DNA of 64,000 nt from Neobacillus mesonae (GCA_023715865.1 JAMBOW010000001.1:1302001-1366000), one strand, 5' to 3'; counted from the first letter of the stretch, positions 1-8,328 are shown. Program-made: numbers and translations. Notes: generated from the sequence alone by a model not told the origin.

Positions 1-1
1 T

Positions 2-67
2 GTATTGACCATATTAAATCTTTATCTGTCTAAACGGTGGGTTCACTACGAGGGAGGACAATCCTGA
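2..67 (+). CDS. Sugar ABC transporter permease (MalF type), C-terminal end only
   Basis: Only the last 21 codons lie in the window. The frame beginning at base 2 reads to a TGA at 65-67 and ends in a KRWVHYEGG-like tail. Tails of this kind are usual at the C-terminus of MalF-type carbohydrate ABC permeases. The TGA overlaps the ATG of the next permease (TGATG), so the two subunits look translationally coupled. Family assignment rests on the tail and on the MalG-type partner directly downstream. Confidence 0.65.
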   Translation, partial: VLTILNLYLSKRWVHYEGGQS

Positions 68-972
68 TGCAAACTTCATATACAGAACGAGACTCGAAAT
101 CAAAGGAAGCTGTCCTTAGCCAAACGAATATAAGAAATAAGAAGCCGCGATTTTCTTGGGGACGGCTTCTGCTATATATCCTGCTTGTCTTAGGCAGTAT
201 TCTGTTCTTAATTCCACTATGGTGGATGTTATCGACTTCATTGAAATCTATGGAAGAAATCGCGATGTTCCCGCCAAGCTTTATCCCGGAAACCTTTCAT
301 TGGAGCAATTATATTGAAACTTGGCGTGCAGCGCCCTTTACCCAATATACTTTAAATACTTTGCTGCTCACACTGCTTGCCGTTATAGGCAACGTAATCG
401 TTAATTCCTTTGTAGCCTACGGTTTTGCCAAGATTCAATTCCGCGGAAAAAGAGTGTGGTTCTCTATATTGCTTGCGACAATGATGATTCCCGGCTTTGT
501 AACCTTGATTCCTCAGTATGTTCTTTTTGCGAAGCTGAATCTCGTAGGAACCTATTACCCTATTATCATTCCGCAGTTTTTGGGCAGCGCCTTTTATATC
601 TTTATGGTACGGCAGTTTTATATGTCGATTCCCAGTGAAATCAGTGAGGCTGCCAAGATCGATGGTGCAGGGCATTTCCAGATTTGGTCAAGAATCATTT
701 TGCCCTTGTCCAAGCCTGCTTTAGCAGCTATCGCTATTTTTGCCTTTAATGGGGCATGGAATGATTTCTTGGGACCACTTCTCTATGTCAATGATGAGTC
801 ACTATACACGCTACAAATCGGACTTCAAAGCTTTAGGGGTACGGTACAGACGCAGTGGAACTACTTGATGGCCGGTTCGTTACTAGTGCTTCTCCCTGTT
901 ATTGTTATATTTTTTATTTTCCAGAAATATTTCATTACAGGCATGAACCTTACTGCAGGTACAAAAGGTTAG
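67..972 (+). CDS. Carbohydrate ABC transporter permease, MalG family
   Basis: This is the inner-membrane subunit of a sugar importer (CUT1 type), which pairs with a MalF-type permease, a solute-binding protein and an ATPase. The 301-residue product has a first membrane span at about residues 33-56, several more spans, and an EAA loop at about 194-215 (EAAKIDGAG, then ILP) where the ATPase docks. The start is ATG 67: it has GGGAGGA 8 bases upstream and overlaps the upstream stop as TGATG. An in-frame GTG at 37 would lie inside the upstream gene and has no ribosome site. The binding protein and ATPase genes are outside the window or elsewhere. The substrate cannot be read from this subunit. Confidence 0.93.
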   Translation: MQTSYTERDSKSKEAVLSQTNIRNKKPRFSWGRLLLYILLVLGSILFLIPLWWMLSTSLKSMEEIAMFPPSFIPETFHWSNYIETWRAAPFTQYTLNTLLLTLLAVIGNVIVNSFVAYGFAKIQFRGKRVWFSILLATMMIPGFVTLIPQYVLFAKLNLVGTYYPIIIPQFLGSAFYIFMVRQFYMSIPSEISEAAKIDGAGHFQIWSRIILPLSKPALAAIAIFAFNGAWNDFLGPLLYVNDESLYTLQIGLQSFRGTVQTQWNYLMAGSLLVLLPVIVIFFIFQKYFITGMNLTAGTKG

Positions 973-984
973 TCTATTCAATAG

Positions 985-1016
985 AAAAAGGCTGCAGCAT
1001 ATGCTGCAGCCTTTTT
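985..1016. terminator. Bidirectional terminator
   Basis: A perfect 16+16 base inverted repeat with flanking A and T runs (AAAAAGGCTGCAGCAT and its complement). It sits between the convergent permease gene and the FAD oxidase gene, so it can end both transcripts. Confidence 0.85.
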
Positions 1017-1076
1017 CCATCTGTGGATTCTTGTATAAAAGTGGATTAAGTGCGTCCCTCATCAATTTACTTCACT

Positions 1077-2198
1077 TTACTCCATTGCATTTTGAACACT
1101 ATAGTCCTGGAGATCGATATCTAACTCTAATCCAAGGGCAAGCTTAGCGAGTTGGCTACCAATATAAGGTCCCATCGTAAGTCCGGAAGCGCCAAGACCG
1201 TTTGCAGTAATTAAACCTTCCCAGCCAGGCACAGCCCCCATTACTGGAAGAAATCCCGGTGTAAAAGGCCGGAAGCCTACTCTGATCTCCTGAAATGTGC
1301 TGTTAACTAAACCCGGTGCCAGTTCCAGTCCTTTATTTAGAATTTCCTGCATTCCCCCTGCTGTTACTCGAGTATCATAGCCTTCTATATCATTTTCGTG
1401 TGTTGCTCCGATCACCATTTTTTGATGATCAAAAGAAAGCAAATATTGATCCGTCGGAGGCATAACGACAGGCCATGTTCCTGTGTCCTGAACATCAGCA
1501 GCTTCCAGATGCATGATTTGAGCTTTTTGATAGGTCACATTAAGATGAATGCCCAAAGGCAGCAGCAGTGAATTTGCCCACGCCCCTGCACATACGATCA
1601 CCTCATCAGCAAAATAACGGTTGGAATCTACTCTTACTCCCGTTACACGACTCCCCTCAAACTCCAACACCGCATCTCCGTTTATATATACAGCCCCATT
1701 TCGCTCTGCCGAACGAATCAGTGCATCACGCAGCGCGCGTCCATCAACACGAGCGCCGCCGCTGATATGAACGGATTGGTAACCCTCATTTAATAAAGGG
1801 AACAGCTCTTGGGTTTCTGCCTCATTTTTCAGTGTGATATCTCCGATTTCAGGAGCATCTGCCTTCCGCTTCACTGCTCGCTCCTGCATTTTTTCTATTT
1901 TGTCCGAATCGGTATGTATACTCAGAACTCCGACTTGAGCATATCCTGTTTCGGTTTCCCCCTCATTTTTCAGTTCCTGAATCAGCCTAGGGTAGTAGCT
2001 TGCTCCTCCCTTCGCCAGCCGGTACCATGTTTGATTCCGTCTTTGCGACAGCCATGGGCAAATGATACCTGCTGCGGCATCTGTTGCCTGTCCTTTATCC
2101 TTGCGGTCAACTATCAAGACCTCAGCGCCCCGTTTTGCCAGCTCATATGCTGTTGAAGCTCCCAGTATTCCTGCTCCTACGACGATAACCTTCTTCAT
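1077..2198 (-). CDS. FAD-dependent oxidoreductase of the DAO family (glycine/D-amino acid oxidase-like)
   Basis: The 373-residue product starts with a Rossmann FAD site (VGAGILGASTAYELAKRG, residues 7-24) and an acidic residue at the end of the second strand. The DAO fold continues to a C-terminal FAD segment (GLGASGLTMGPYIG). Family members oxidise glycine, sarcosine or D-amino acids to imino acids and pass electrons to oxygen. It resembles the B. subtilis YurR type of putative glycine oxidase. The gene stands alone, with AAAGGGATG upstream of ATG 2198. No thiamine genes are adjacent, so a ThiO role is not supported by context and the substrate is open. Confidence 0.85.
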   Translation of the reverse strand: MKKVIVVGAGILGASTAYELAKRGAEVLIVDRKDKGQATDAAAGIICPWLSQRRNQTWYRLAKGGASYYPRLIQELKNEGETETGYAQVGVLSIHTDSDKIEKMQERAVKRKADAPEIGDITLKNEAETQELFPLLNEGYQSVHISGGARVDGRALRDALIRSAERNGAVYINGDAVLEFEGSRVTGVRVDSNRYFADEVIVCAGAWANSLLLPLGIHLNVTYQKAQIMHLEAADVQDTGTWPVVMPPTDQYLLSFDHQKMVIGATHENDIEGYDTRVTAGGMQEILNKGLELAPGLVNSTFQEIRVGFRPFTPGFLPVMGAVPGWEGLITANGLGASGLTMGPYIGSQLAKLALGLELDIDLQDYSVQNAME

Positions 2199-2323
2199 AC
2201 TTACATCCCTTTCCTACAATCACTACTTTCATTATAACGAATCCTTAATGAAAATATAAACTGGAGGGAGTTAAGGAATACGGGAACATATAAATGCTAG
2301 ATTTGACGTTGTTGTCGTTGTTA

Positions 2324-2749
2324 TTAATCTCCCAGCCTCAAGTAGACACTTCGCTCAATAAATCCAAGCGCTTTCCAAAAATCATATCCCGCTTTATTCC
2401 AGTACATAACTTCAACATCAATATTTTGTGTATTCAATAATTCTATTAATTTGTTAAAAGCCAATTTACCATATCCTTTTCTTCTCTGTGGTCTACAAAT
2501 AAAAAAGTGTCTCAAATAAATAGGCTGTTTACTATGATTCACTAATGCATAACCAATGACTTCGCCATACTTTTCTTCAAAGATATTAGCAGCATAGTCC
2601 GTGTCCATGAAATCTTTCATTCGATCTCTTAACTGTTCAATATTCATTTTGTTATCGTGTTTCTCATCTTCAATTAGTTGTCCATTCAGCGAAGCAAGCA
2701 GTTCCAAATCATCGGCATTACAAATACGTATGGACAGATTACTCTGCAT
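2324..2749 (-). CDS. GNAT family N-acetyltransferase
   Basis: A 141-residue single-domain GNAT protein. The acetyl-CoA pyrophosphate loop is visible as RPQRRKGYGKLAF (Q/RxxGxG/A type) in the middle, followed by a WNKAGYDFWKALGF segment typical of the last strands of the fold. The substrate cannot be predicted. The start is ATG 2749, which has AGGAG 8 bases upstream; the in-frame GTG at 2758 has that AGGAG directly abutting it and is unlikely. It lies 45 bases downstream of the DJ-1/PfpI gene on the same strand with no terminator seen between, so it is probably the second gene of the riboswitch-controlled operon. Confidence 0.8.
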   Translation of the reverse strand: MQSNLSIRICNADDLELLASLNGQLIEDEKHDNKMNIEQLRDRMKDFMDTDYAANIFEEKYGEVIGYALVNHSKQPIYLRHFFICRPQRRKGYGKLAFNKLIELLNTQNIDVEVMYWNKAGYDFWKALGFIERSVYLRLGD

Positions 2750-2794
2750 AATATCCACTCCTGTAATTGATGATTATTTCTATATTTAGATCCC

Positions 2795-3406
2795 TCAGGT
2801 ATGTTCCCTTTCAAGATCCATATACACATCGCTAAGGCTTCCCGCTTTATAATATGGATACTCCATTTTATTCTGTACAAGAATAGCGGTTTCTGTATTG
2901 GTAAGCCATTCAATCATATATAAGCCTAAATCGATAGAAGCAGTAACACCGCCCCCGGTAATGACCTCACCATCACGAACAACCCTGGCCTTCATTACCT
3001 CTCTACAATAGGGTGCGAGCAAATCGTAAGCTGAAGAATTGGTGGTTGCCCGCTTGCCCTCAAGCATTCCAGCTGCTCCCCACAGAAGAGCGCCTGTGCA
3101 GACAGAAACTTTATATGGAACATGACTCGCAGTTCGAATCCAATCCAAGAAATTCTGATCGAAACGGAGCGTTCTGGTTGTCATACCACCAGGGAGAAAA
3201 ACAAGATCATAGTCACTTAAATTCGGGAGTACGTCATGCGCTTTCATCGTCAGTCCCCGATCATCGGTCACTTCCTTCTTTGTTGCACAAAACGTCCATG
3301 AAACATTTTCTTTAGCTTTTAAAATACCAAGCCATGTTATTGCCTCATAAAACCCCGTAAAGTCCATGCTCGTCATACCGTCGAACAATACAAAAGCGAT
3401 CTTCAT
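2795..3406 (-). CDS. DJ-1/PfpI family protein (class I glutamine amidotransferase-like)
   Basis: The 203-residue product has the DJ-1/PfpI fold. A nucleophile elbow is visible at VSVCTGALLWGAAGML, with Cys103 as the likely catalytic residue, and a conserved acidic residue in LFDGMTSMDFTG near the N-terminus. Relatives include isonitrile hydratases, glyoxalase/deglycase-type enzymes and AraC-fused regulators; this one has no DNA-binding domain. AAAGGAG precedes ATG 3406. Upstream lie a promoter, a ZTP-type aptamer and a long terminator hairpin, so expression is likely induced by ZMP/ZTP, the signal of 10-formyl-tetrahydrofolate shortage. This suggests a role near purine or one-carbon stress, but the reaction is unknown. 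Confidence 0.85.
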   Translation of the reverse strand: MKIAFVLFDGMTSMDFTGFYEAITWLGILKAKENVSWTFCATKKEVTDDRGLTMKAHDVLPNLSDYDLVFLPGGMTTRTLRFDQNFLDWIRTASHVPYKVSVCTGALLWGAAGMLEGKRATTNSSAYDLLAPYCREVMKARVVRDGEVITGGGVTASIDLGLYMIEWLTNTETAILVQNKMEYPYYKAGSLSDVYMDLEREHT

Positions 3407-3438
3407 GTTATCCCAGCTCCTTTACTTTATGTAAAAAC

Positions 3439-3507
3439 AAAAAAAGTATTTGATCCAAGATCAACTCTTAAGCATTCTGCATAAGAGTTGATCTTGAATA
3501 AATACTT
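3439..3507 (-). terminator. Riboswitch expression platform: intrinsic terminator
   Basis: A 26-27 base-pair stem (3482-3507 with 3444-3470) with an 11-base loop is followed on the minus strand by seven T residues (3439-3445). The 5' arm begins directly after the aptamer's GGGCA. This is the usual layout of ZTP riboswitches that act by transcription termination. Confidence 0.85.
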
Positions 3508-3577
3508 TGCCCAGGCGTACGGCATGAACAATATGCGCTTCCTCGTGGAACTCCACGTTACGCCAGTTACGCATATG
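3508..3577 (-). promoter_or_regulatory. ZTP/ZMP riboswitch aptamer (pfl motif)
   Basis: Read on the minus strand, the element contains the hallmark pieces of the pfl motif in order: GCGTAACTGGCG, a GTGG/CCAC hairpin, GAGGAAGCGC, then GCCGTACGCCTGGGCA at the 3' end. A 7-bp P1 helix pairs ATATGCG (3570-3576) with CGCATAT (3531-3537). The consensus GGGGAGC appears here as GAGGAAGC, a small deviation. The class senses ZMP and ZTP, purine intermediates that build up when 10-formyl-THF is short. The promoter and terminator sit where a complete riboswitch would need them. Confidence 0.88.
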
Positions 3578-3588
3578 TGATACCTCAG

Positions 3589-3617
3589 ATTATACTTCTA
3601 ATCTCCTTTATTTTCCA
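3589..3617 (-). promoter_or_regulatory. Promoter of the ZTP riboswitch leader
   Basis: An exact TATAAT (3589-3594) lies 17 bases from a TGGAAA (3612-3617, 4 of 6 matches to TTGACA). Transcription would begin near 3582, just before the aptamer. The promoter straddles the stop codon of padR, so the DJ-1 operon need not rely on read-through. Confidence 0.6.
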
Positions 3618-4266
3618 TATCTTTTACATCCGGATTAAGCACTCCTTGAAGACGGTTCTGAAATTCCTCCATCATCTCCTTGATTTGAGCTGATTGAGCT
3701 GAATCTGGACGCTCTTTGACTTCTTTTGCGGCTTGAGCCATTAAATAAATAACTTCAGGCCAGTCCTTCATAAGTCCGCGCAAGTTGCGTTTACCATTCT
3801 CCCCATCAGGATGCCGATGGCGGCCGCGATGCTCCCAGTGCTCACCCGGATGTTTCGGATCCTTATTCCTTCTCTCTGCTAGTGCAGTTAATCCTTCCTC
3901 CGTAACATGATAGAGCTTCTTTCCATCGGCTTCTGTAGATCCGATAAATTTCATATCTTCAAGCAGCTGCAAATTAGGATAGACGGAACCTGCACTTGGT
4001 ACATATAATCCGCCCGTCTTCTCTTCCATCGCCTTAATTAATTGATATCCGTGCATGGGTTCAAGAACTAGTAATTCCAGCAAAGCAAATTTGAACTCTC
4101 CTCTTCCGAAGAAACGATGGCCTCCTTCTCCACGTCCTCCTCCATGACCGCCGCGAGAACCACCATGGCGATGCTTCACAAATGCTTCCGGATAACGGTG
4201 TTCGTTACTGAAACCTTTCCTGTGCGGATGGTGCCCTCGTTTAGTGTGCTCATCGTAGAATCTCAT
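3598..4266 (-). CDS. PadR family transcriptional regulator with a His/Gly-rich N-terminal tail
   Basis: The PadR winged helix (about residues 58-125: FALLELLVLEPMHGYQLIKA, then SAGSVYPNLQLLED) is followed by a charged helical dimerisation region. In PadR repressors such a domain binds an operator near the gene's own promoter. The tail before the helix (residues 6-54) holds nine histidines and many glycines, which could bind metal ions. The start is ATG 4266, with AAAGGGGAGAA upstream. A longer in-frame reading to 4365 would run through the promoter and operators and is rejected. No exporter gene is adjacent, so the regulated target is unclear apart from itself. Confidence 0.88.
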   Translation of the reverse strand: MRFYDEHTKRGHHPHRKGFSNEHRYPEAFVKHRHGGSRGGHGGGRGEGGHRFFGRGEFKFALLELLVLEPMHGYQLIKAMEEKTGGLYVPSAGSVYPNLQLLEDMKFIGSTEADGKKLYHVTEEGLTALAERRNKDPKHPGEHWEHRGRHRHPDGENGKRNLRGLMKDWPEVIYLMAQAAKEVKERPDSAQSAQIKEMMEEFQNRLQGVLNPDVKDMENKGD

Positions 4267-4287
4267 TAAGCTGTTCTCCCCTTTAAT

Positions 4288-4331
4288 TACGATATATCGT
4301 AATAATATATCGATATATCGTATTGTGTCAA
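4288..4331 (-). promoter_or_regulatory. padR promoter with two palindromic operators
   Basis: Minus strand: TTGACA (4326-4331), a 16-base spacer, then TATATT (4304-4309). CGATATATCGTA occurs twice (4290-4301 and 4311-4322), exactly 21 bp apart, i.e. on the same helix face. The first is part of a 14-bp perfect palindrome at 4288-4301. The sites cover the -10 region and spacer, which fits autorepression by PadR. Confidence 0.75.
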
Positions 4332-4498
4332 CCTTGTTTCTGATGCGTCTATTCCTTTCTCTCATTCAGAACAGCAGTAAGCTTAATATCTATACGAATT
4401 TGCGAAATCTAAACTATATAGCAAAGATTTCTGATTCATTATGCTGCTTGAATGGTGAATCAACTATGTTAAAAGAATTACATGAGATAATTTTTACC

Positions 4499-4520
4499 AA
4501 ATATTTACCTGTAAATATTT
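4499..4520. repeat. Inverted repeat upstream of the secreted-protein gene
   Basis: AAATATTTAC, two bases, GTAAATATTT: a perfect 10+10 repeat about 55 bases before the start codon. Possible operator; no T run, so not a terminator. Confidence 0.5.
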
Positions 4521-4575
4521 GTCGTCTCGTGTTAGATTATCCAAGGGAATGAATACAACAAGAATAGGAGAATGA

Positions 4576-5154
4576 ATGATGAAGAAGAACAAATCATGGA
4601 TTTTGGCATTGGCCCTGAGTGCTGTAGTTGCCAGTGGAGCGCTGCTTCCAGCTAGTACTTATGCCGCGGCAGTCGTAGAAGGCACGACAGAATCTACTCA
4701 GAACCAAGCAGAAGCTGGAAGTGAGAGTGAAGTCGAATTAACTGCAGATGAGCTGGATTTTGAGAGCTATCTCGACCAGCTGAGCGCTCTTGCTGTATAC
4801 GAGGAGAAAGCTTTTGACGCAATGGCAGGCAGTGGTGTAGTAACCAATTCCAACCGTAAATCTTTGTACCTTAAATTCAATAACACGGTCGTTCCTAACT
4901 ACACCAAATATGTATCTAAATTAAAACAAATCAAGCCTGCTAATGCTGAATTGCAAAAAATTCATGCGAAATTGATCAGAGGAAGCTACAGCCAGCTCGA
5001 AGGATACATACTTTACAAACGCGCGCTTTCTAAGTACACCATTAATCGTACTCTGCTGAATCAAGGAAATACTAAAGTCGAATCAGGCAAAAAGTTAATC
5101 GAGCAATATCAAGATGAGTTTGAAGCTTATGCGGCTGAACTTGGCTATGAATAA
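4576..5154 (+). CDS. Secreted helical protein of unknown function
   Basis: The 192-residue product has a clear signal peptide: MMKKNK, a hydrophobic stretch to about residue 25, and a likely cleavage near STYAAA (about residue 31). A low-complexity Glu/Ser/Thr linker follows (about 33-58). The rest is predicted helical, with regular charged and hydrophobic spacing, from about 60 to 192. No cysteine or known catalytic motif is visible. AGGAG lies 5 bases before ATG 4576 and 8 before ATG 4579, so either may be used. A hairpin after the gene makes it a single-gene unit. I do not recognise the family. Confidence 0.75.
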   Translation: MMKKNKSWILALALSAVVASGALLPASTYAAAVVEGTTESTQNQAEAGSESEVELTADELDFESYLDQLSALAVYEEKAFDAMAGSGVVTNSNRKSLYLKFNNTVVPNYTKYVSKLKQIKPANAELQKIHAKLIRGSYSQLEGYILYKRALSKYTINRTLLNQGNTKVESGKKLIEQYQDEFEAYAAELGYE

Positions 5155-5186
5155 ATAGACAGTAACTCTGTTTATTTTCAAAGAAA

Positions 5187-5212
5187 GCCCCTCATAACTA
5201 TGTATGAGGGGC
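5187..5212. terminator. Terminator between convergent genes
   Basis: GCCCCTCATA and TATGAGGGGC form a 10-bp stem with a 6-base loop after the secreted-protein gene. The minus-strand exit (CTTTCTTTG) is richer in T, so it probably also serves the GNAT gene on the other strand. Confidence 0.7.
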
Positions 5213-5353
5213 CTTCTATCATTTTAGAGTTTGCTGGATTCACTAATCTTCCTTAACATAAAGGCAGCGCGCCATTCGCCCCTTCTTTTTCCGAGCTGAC
5301 AACTTCTTCTATAAGGCACATATTTAGAGCGTAGTAAGTAGGTCATACTTGTG

Positions 5354-5878
5354 CTAAAGAATGAACTCTAATTGATAGTCTCTCGGATCATTGTTGTATA
5401 ACAGCGGCTGGATCTCCTCTGCTTCCTTACATCCCATAGCAAAATAAAAAGCTATCGTTTCCTCGGCCGAGCCTGCACAAATATAAAGCTTATCTGCACT
5501 CCATTCCTTTGCTGTCTTCCCAATCATCTGAAACAATGTCCTGCCAATCCCTTTGTTTCTATGCTCTAAAGATATAAATAGCTGATCTAATAACACATAT
5601 CTGCTCTTCTCACCAAATAGTTCGCGATTAACACTTCCAAATGCAATAAGTTTATTGCTATGATCAAAGACGCCTAAAGCTGCACCGCCATTCATTATGG
5701 TCTTTCTCAAATGCTCCAAATGATATTCATAACCATTCGGCCAGTCCGGATCCTGATAATTGATTTCCACCAGCCGGCGCTTACCGTCTATTTCTCTCCA
5801 CGCATTTTTTATGTATTGGGACGCATTAATGTTTTTAATGAGTTCACATTCTTCAGACTTCAACCTTCTAAATTCCAT
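5354..5878 (-). CDS. GNAT family N-acetyltransferase
   Basis: A 174-residue acetyltransferase. The acetyl-CoA binding loop reads LEHRNKGIGRTLFQMI (R/QxxGxG type), preceded by the beta-4 strand LLDQLFIS. The later CAGSAEETIAFYFAMGC segment fits the last strand of the fold. The start is ATG 5878, with GGAGG 8 bases upstream. An ATG at 5893 overlaps that ribosome site itself and is unlikely. It is a single-gene unit, and the acceptor substrate is unknown. Confidence 0.82.
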   Translation of the reverse strand: MEFRRLKSEECELIKNINASQYIKNAWREIDGKRRLVEINYQDPDWPNGYEYHLEHLRKTIMNGGAALGVFDHSNKLIAFGSVNRELFGEKSRYVLLDQLFISLEHRNKGIGRTLFQMIGKTAKEWSADKLYICAGSAEETIAFYFAMGCKEAEEIQPLLYNNDPRDYQLEFIL

Positions 5879-5997
5879 CCGAGCTGCCTCCATTTAAGAA
5901 TACAAGTGCTAACTTTGGTATGATAAAGTATATCATTTCATTCTAATTCGAATTGGGTAGAGTTTTATTTAAATGGTCTTTTGCAGTATTTCCACGT

Positions 5998-6034
5998 AAA
6001 AAAAGGAACGAAGCCTTTGTAGACTCCGTCCCTT
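5998..6034 (-). terminator. Terminator of the SDR gene
   Basis: Minus strand: AAGGGACGGAG, a 10-base loop, then CTTCGTTCCTT (11 bp with two G-U pairs) followed by a T run (plus-strand A run 5998-6004). Confidence 0.75.
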
Positions 6035-6052
6035 ATTCTTTTTACATCTAAT

Positions 6053-6955
6053 TTATGGTGTAGGTGTTCCGCCATTTGCATTAATCGTTTCGCCTGAAAT
6101 ATAGCTGGATTCCTGACTAGCCAGAAATACATAGGCAGGTGCCATTTCAGCAGGCTGACCTGCTCGTCCAAGCGGTGTTTGTGATCCAAACTCAGACAGC
6201 TTTTCCACCGGCTGTCCGCCCACGATTTGAAGTGGAGTCCATACAGGACCCGGAGCTACGACGTTCACACGAATACCTTTGCTTGCCACCTGTTGTGCCA
6301 ATGCTTTGCTGAACGTATTAATTGAAGCCTTCGTCGTAGCGTAGTCCAGCAGGATTGGAGATGGATTATACGCTTGAATAGATGATGTATTAATGATAGA
6401 GCTACCTGGCTTCATATGTTTGATCGCTGCTTTACACAACCAAAACAGTGAATATACATTAGATTTAAAAGTGGCATCAAATTGCTCGGTCGTAAGGTCT
6501 TCGATATTTTCGACAAACTGCTGCTTGCCGGCCACATTAGCAAGTATATCAATACCGCCCAGCTCTTTCACTGCAGATTCAATCAGCTTTACGCAATACT
6601 CCTCGTCTTGTAAATCTCCTGGAATAGCCACAGCCTTCTGGCCTGCCTCCTCAATCAGCTTAACCACTTCTTTAGCATCCGGTTCTTCTTCCGGAAGATA
6701 AGACAGCACTACATCTGCTCCTTCACGAGCAAAGGCAATAGCTGCTGCACGGCCGATCCCGCTGTCCGCTCCAGTTACAACCGCTTTGCGTCCTGTAAGA
6801 CGTCCTGTTCCGCGGTAGCTTGTTTCTCCCGCATCAGGAACGGGCTCCATTTTCACTTGAAGTCCCGGTTCTGGCTGCTGCTGCTTCCAATTTTCGTTTG
6901 CCTTCGGATACTGTGTTGTCGGATCTTGAAAGGTATATTGATCTTGATTTGCCAT
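6053..6955 (-). CDS. Short-chain dehydrogenase/reductase (YhdF/YhxC-type SDR)
   Basis: The 300-residue product has an N-terminal extension of about 55 residues rich in Gln, Pro and Asn, as in the B. subtilis YdaD/YhdF/YhxC group of SDRs. The cofactor site is [12 protein letters not shown], followed by NVAG and the catalytic Ser-Tyr-Lys triad in [22 protein letters not shown]. The C-terminal [10 protein letters not shown] strand is also typical. These proteins are NAD(P)-dependent reductases; several relatives are general-stress proteins, but the substrate is unknown. GAGGAGG precedes ATG 6955. The gene has its own terminator. Confidence 0.9.
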   Translation of the reverse strand: MANQDQYTFQDPTTQYPKANENWKQQQPEPGLQVKMEPVPDAGETSYRGTGRLTGRKAVVTGADSGIGRAAAIAFAREGADVVLSYLPEEEPDAKEVVKLIEEAGQKAVAIPGDLQDEEYCVKLIESAVKELGGIDILANVAGKQQFVENIEDLTTEQFDATFKSNVYSLFWLCKAAIKHMKPGSSIINTSSIQAYNPSPILLDYATTKASINTFSKALAQQVASKGIRVNVVAPGPVWTPLQIVGGQPVEKLSEFGSQTPLGRAGQPAEMAPAYVFLASQESSYISGETINANGGTPTP

Positions 6956-7131
6956 ATTTAGTACCTCCTCATAGACTAGGGATATTTTTTAGTGTTGTTG
7001 CTGCTCTTCTCTTTTGTAACCGAAAATTTTGTTTTTAAAACGAAGAATAGACAAAGAGAATTTACAACTGGACAGAGGATTCAAAACAAAAAGGCAACTG
7101 ATCTAAGATCAGTCGCATGCGTTACAATATT

Positions 7132-8328
7132 CTATTTACGAGTTACAGTAAAACCTTTATCCTGCAGCAATTTAACAATACCATCTTCTCCGAGATAGTG
7201 AAGCGCTCCAACAACGATGAAATAGTCTCCATCTTCATCTCCCGTCAGATATCCCTCGATTTTGTCAGCCATCCCAATATTGCGGTCAACGAGCATTGCT
7301 TTGTAGTACTCTTCATTTTCTGTCATGCTTTGAGTAATTTCAAGGAGAACTGCATCATCACCCTGTTTCCACATCTTCGCCAATTGATCTACCGAATCGT
7401 CAACTACATCATAATTTTCAATGACGGCCTGCAAATTGGCGTTTTGAAGCTCATCTGAGAATCCGCTTAACATTCTCAGCTGGGATTCATAGGTTTCAAG
7501 CTCGATTACCGGAATATTTCGCTCTGCTGCTTTCTCCAGGAAGTGAAGATCAATACCGATCTCGCCTTGGTATCCGGATTGAAGAGATTTGAGCGTTGAA
7601 AGCGTATTTTCAACCATCCATGGTTTGAATTCGTCAAGTGCATCTGGTTCCAATCCATTCTCTGTGAGAATTTCACCAATCTGCTCATAAGCATCACTTG
7701 AGATGTGATCCTTTAAAGTAGTTCCATCCTGATACATACCAAGATTCAGCGTCATTTCCTGCATTGCTTCATCCTGTGGCTTACTGATATCAACCTCTAC
7801 GCCAAGGTATTCGGATTCAGCAAATGCTTTTTCGAAGGAAGGGTCTAAAGGGTAAAAGCTTTCATCAGCAATATGCATAGAACCTACTAGATATACCGTC
7901 TTACCTTCGTGGTTCACTTCCCATAAGAAACCTTTCCCTCCGGTAGATAGAATGATGGTACGGGAGGCAGCATCCCATCCAACCTTGTAGCCCATTTGTT
8001 CACTGACAATACGTACAGGTACATATACTGTTCCATTGATTGTCTTCGATTGTGCTGTCAAAGATACTTCTTCACCGTTCACAAGAACAGTGATGGAGTC
8101 CTTAGCGTCTGTTTCAACTAAACTCGCATTCAAAGCTTTCAAAAAATCTTCCTCAGGCGCATAAGCAGTACCCTTTTCGATCACCGGCTGCTTACTGGTA
8201 AAATCAATTTCATCACCGTTAACCTCAATATCGGTGTTCGGAACTGCAGCTGCAGCAGGTAACACGGGTACTAACAGCATACATACAGATAAAAGTAGGG
8301 CAAATAATGATGCATTCCATTTCTTCAT
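7132..8328 (-). CDS. Secreted TraB/GumN-like protein with a copper-amine-oxidase-type stalk domain
   Basis: The 398-residue product begins with a signal peptide (MKKWNASLFALLLSVCMLLV to about AAAAV). A stalk-like domain follows (about residues 35-130, containing TVYVPVRIVSEQMGYKVGWD), of the copper-amine-oxidase N-terminal type common on Paenibacillus cell-surface proteins. The TraB/PrgY/GumN domain spans about 137-398, with LVGSMHIAD near its start and VVGALHYLGEDGIVKLL near its end. These paired histidine segments are the hallmark of the family, which is proposed to be metal-dependent protease-like. The start is ATG 8328, 10 bases after AGGAG. An ATG at 8370 has no ribosome site. Confidence 0.87.
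   Translation of the reverse strand: MKKWNASLFALLLSVCMLLVPVLPAAAAVPNTDIEVNGDEIDFTSKQPVIEKGTAYAPEEDFLKALNASLVETDAKDSITVLVNGEEVSLTAQSKTINGTVYVPVRIVSEQMGYKVGWDAASRTIILSTGGKGFLWEVNHEGKTVYLVGSMHIADESFYPLDPSFEKAFAESEYLGVEVDISKPQDEAMQEMTLNLGMYQDGTTLKDHISSDAYEQIGEILTENGLEPDALDEFKPWMVENTLSTLKSLQSGYQGEIGIDLHFLEKAAERNIPVIELETYESQLRMLSGFSDELQNANLQAVIENYDVVDDSVDQLAKMWKQGDDAVLLEITQSMTENEEYYKAMLVDRNIGMADKIEGYLTGDEDGDYFIVVGALHYLGEDGIVKLLQDKGFTVTRK

Larger units (their letters stand above)
4267..4575. other. Intergenic region between divergent padR and secreted-protein genes
   Basis: About 310 bases without a convincing gene. It holds the padR promoter and operators at its left end and an inverted repeat near the right end. 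The open frame at 4325-4552 overlaps the padR promoter, lacks a ribosome site and has no recognisable features, so I do not call it. Confidence 0.6.

Noticed and set aside
4325..4552. 75-codon open frame upstream of the secreted-protein gene
   Set aside because: It covers the padR promoter and operators, has no ribosome site and shows no protein features.
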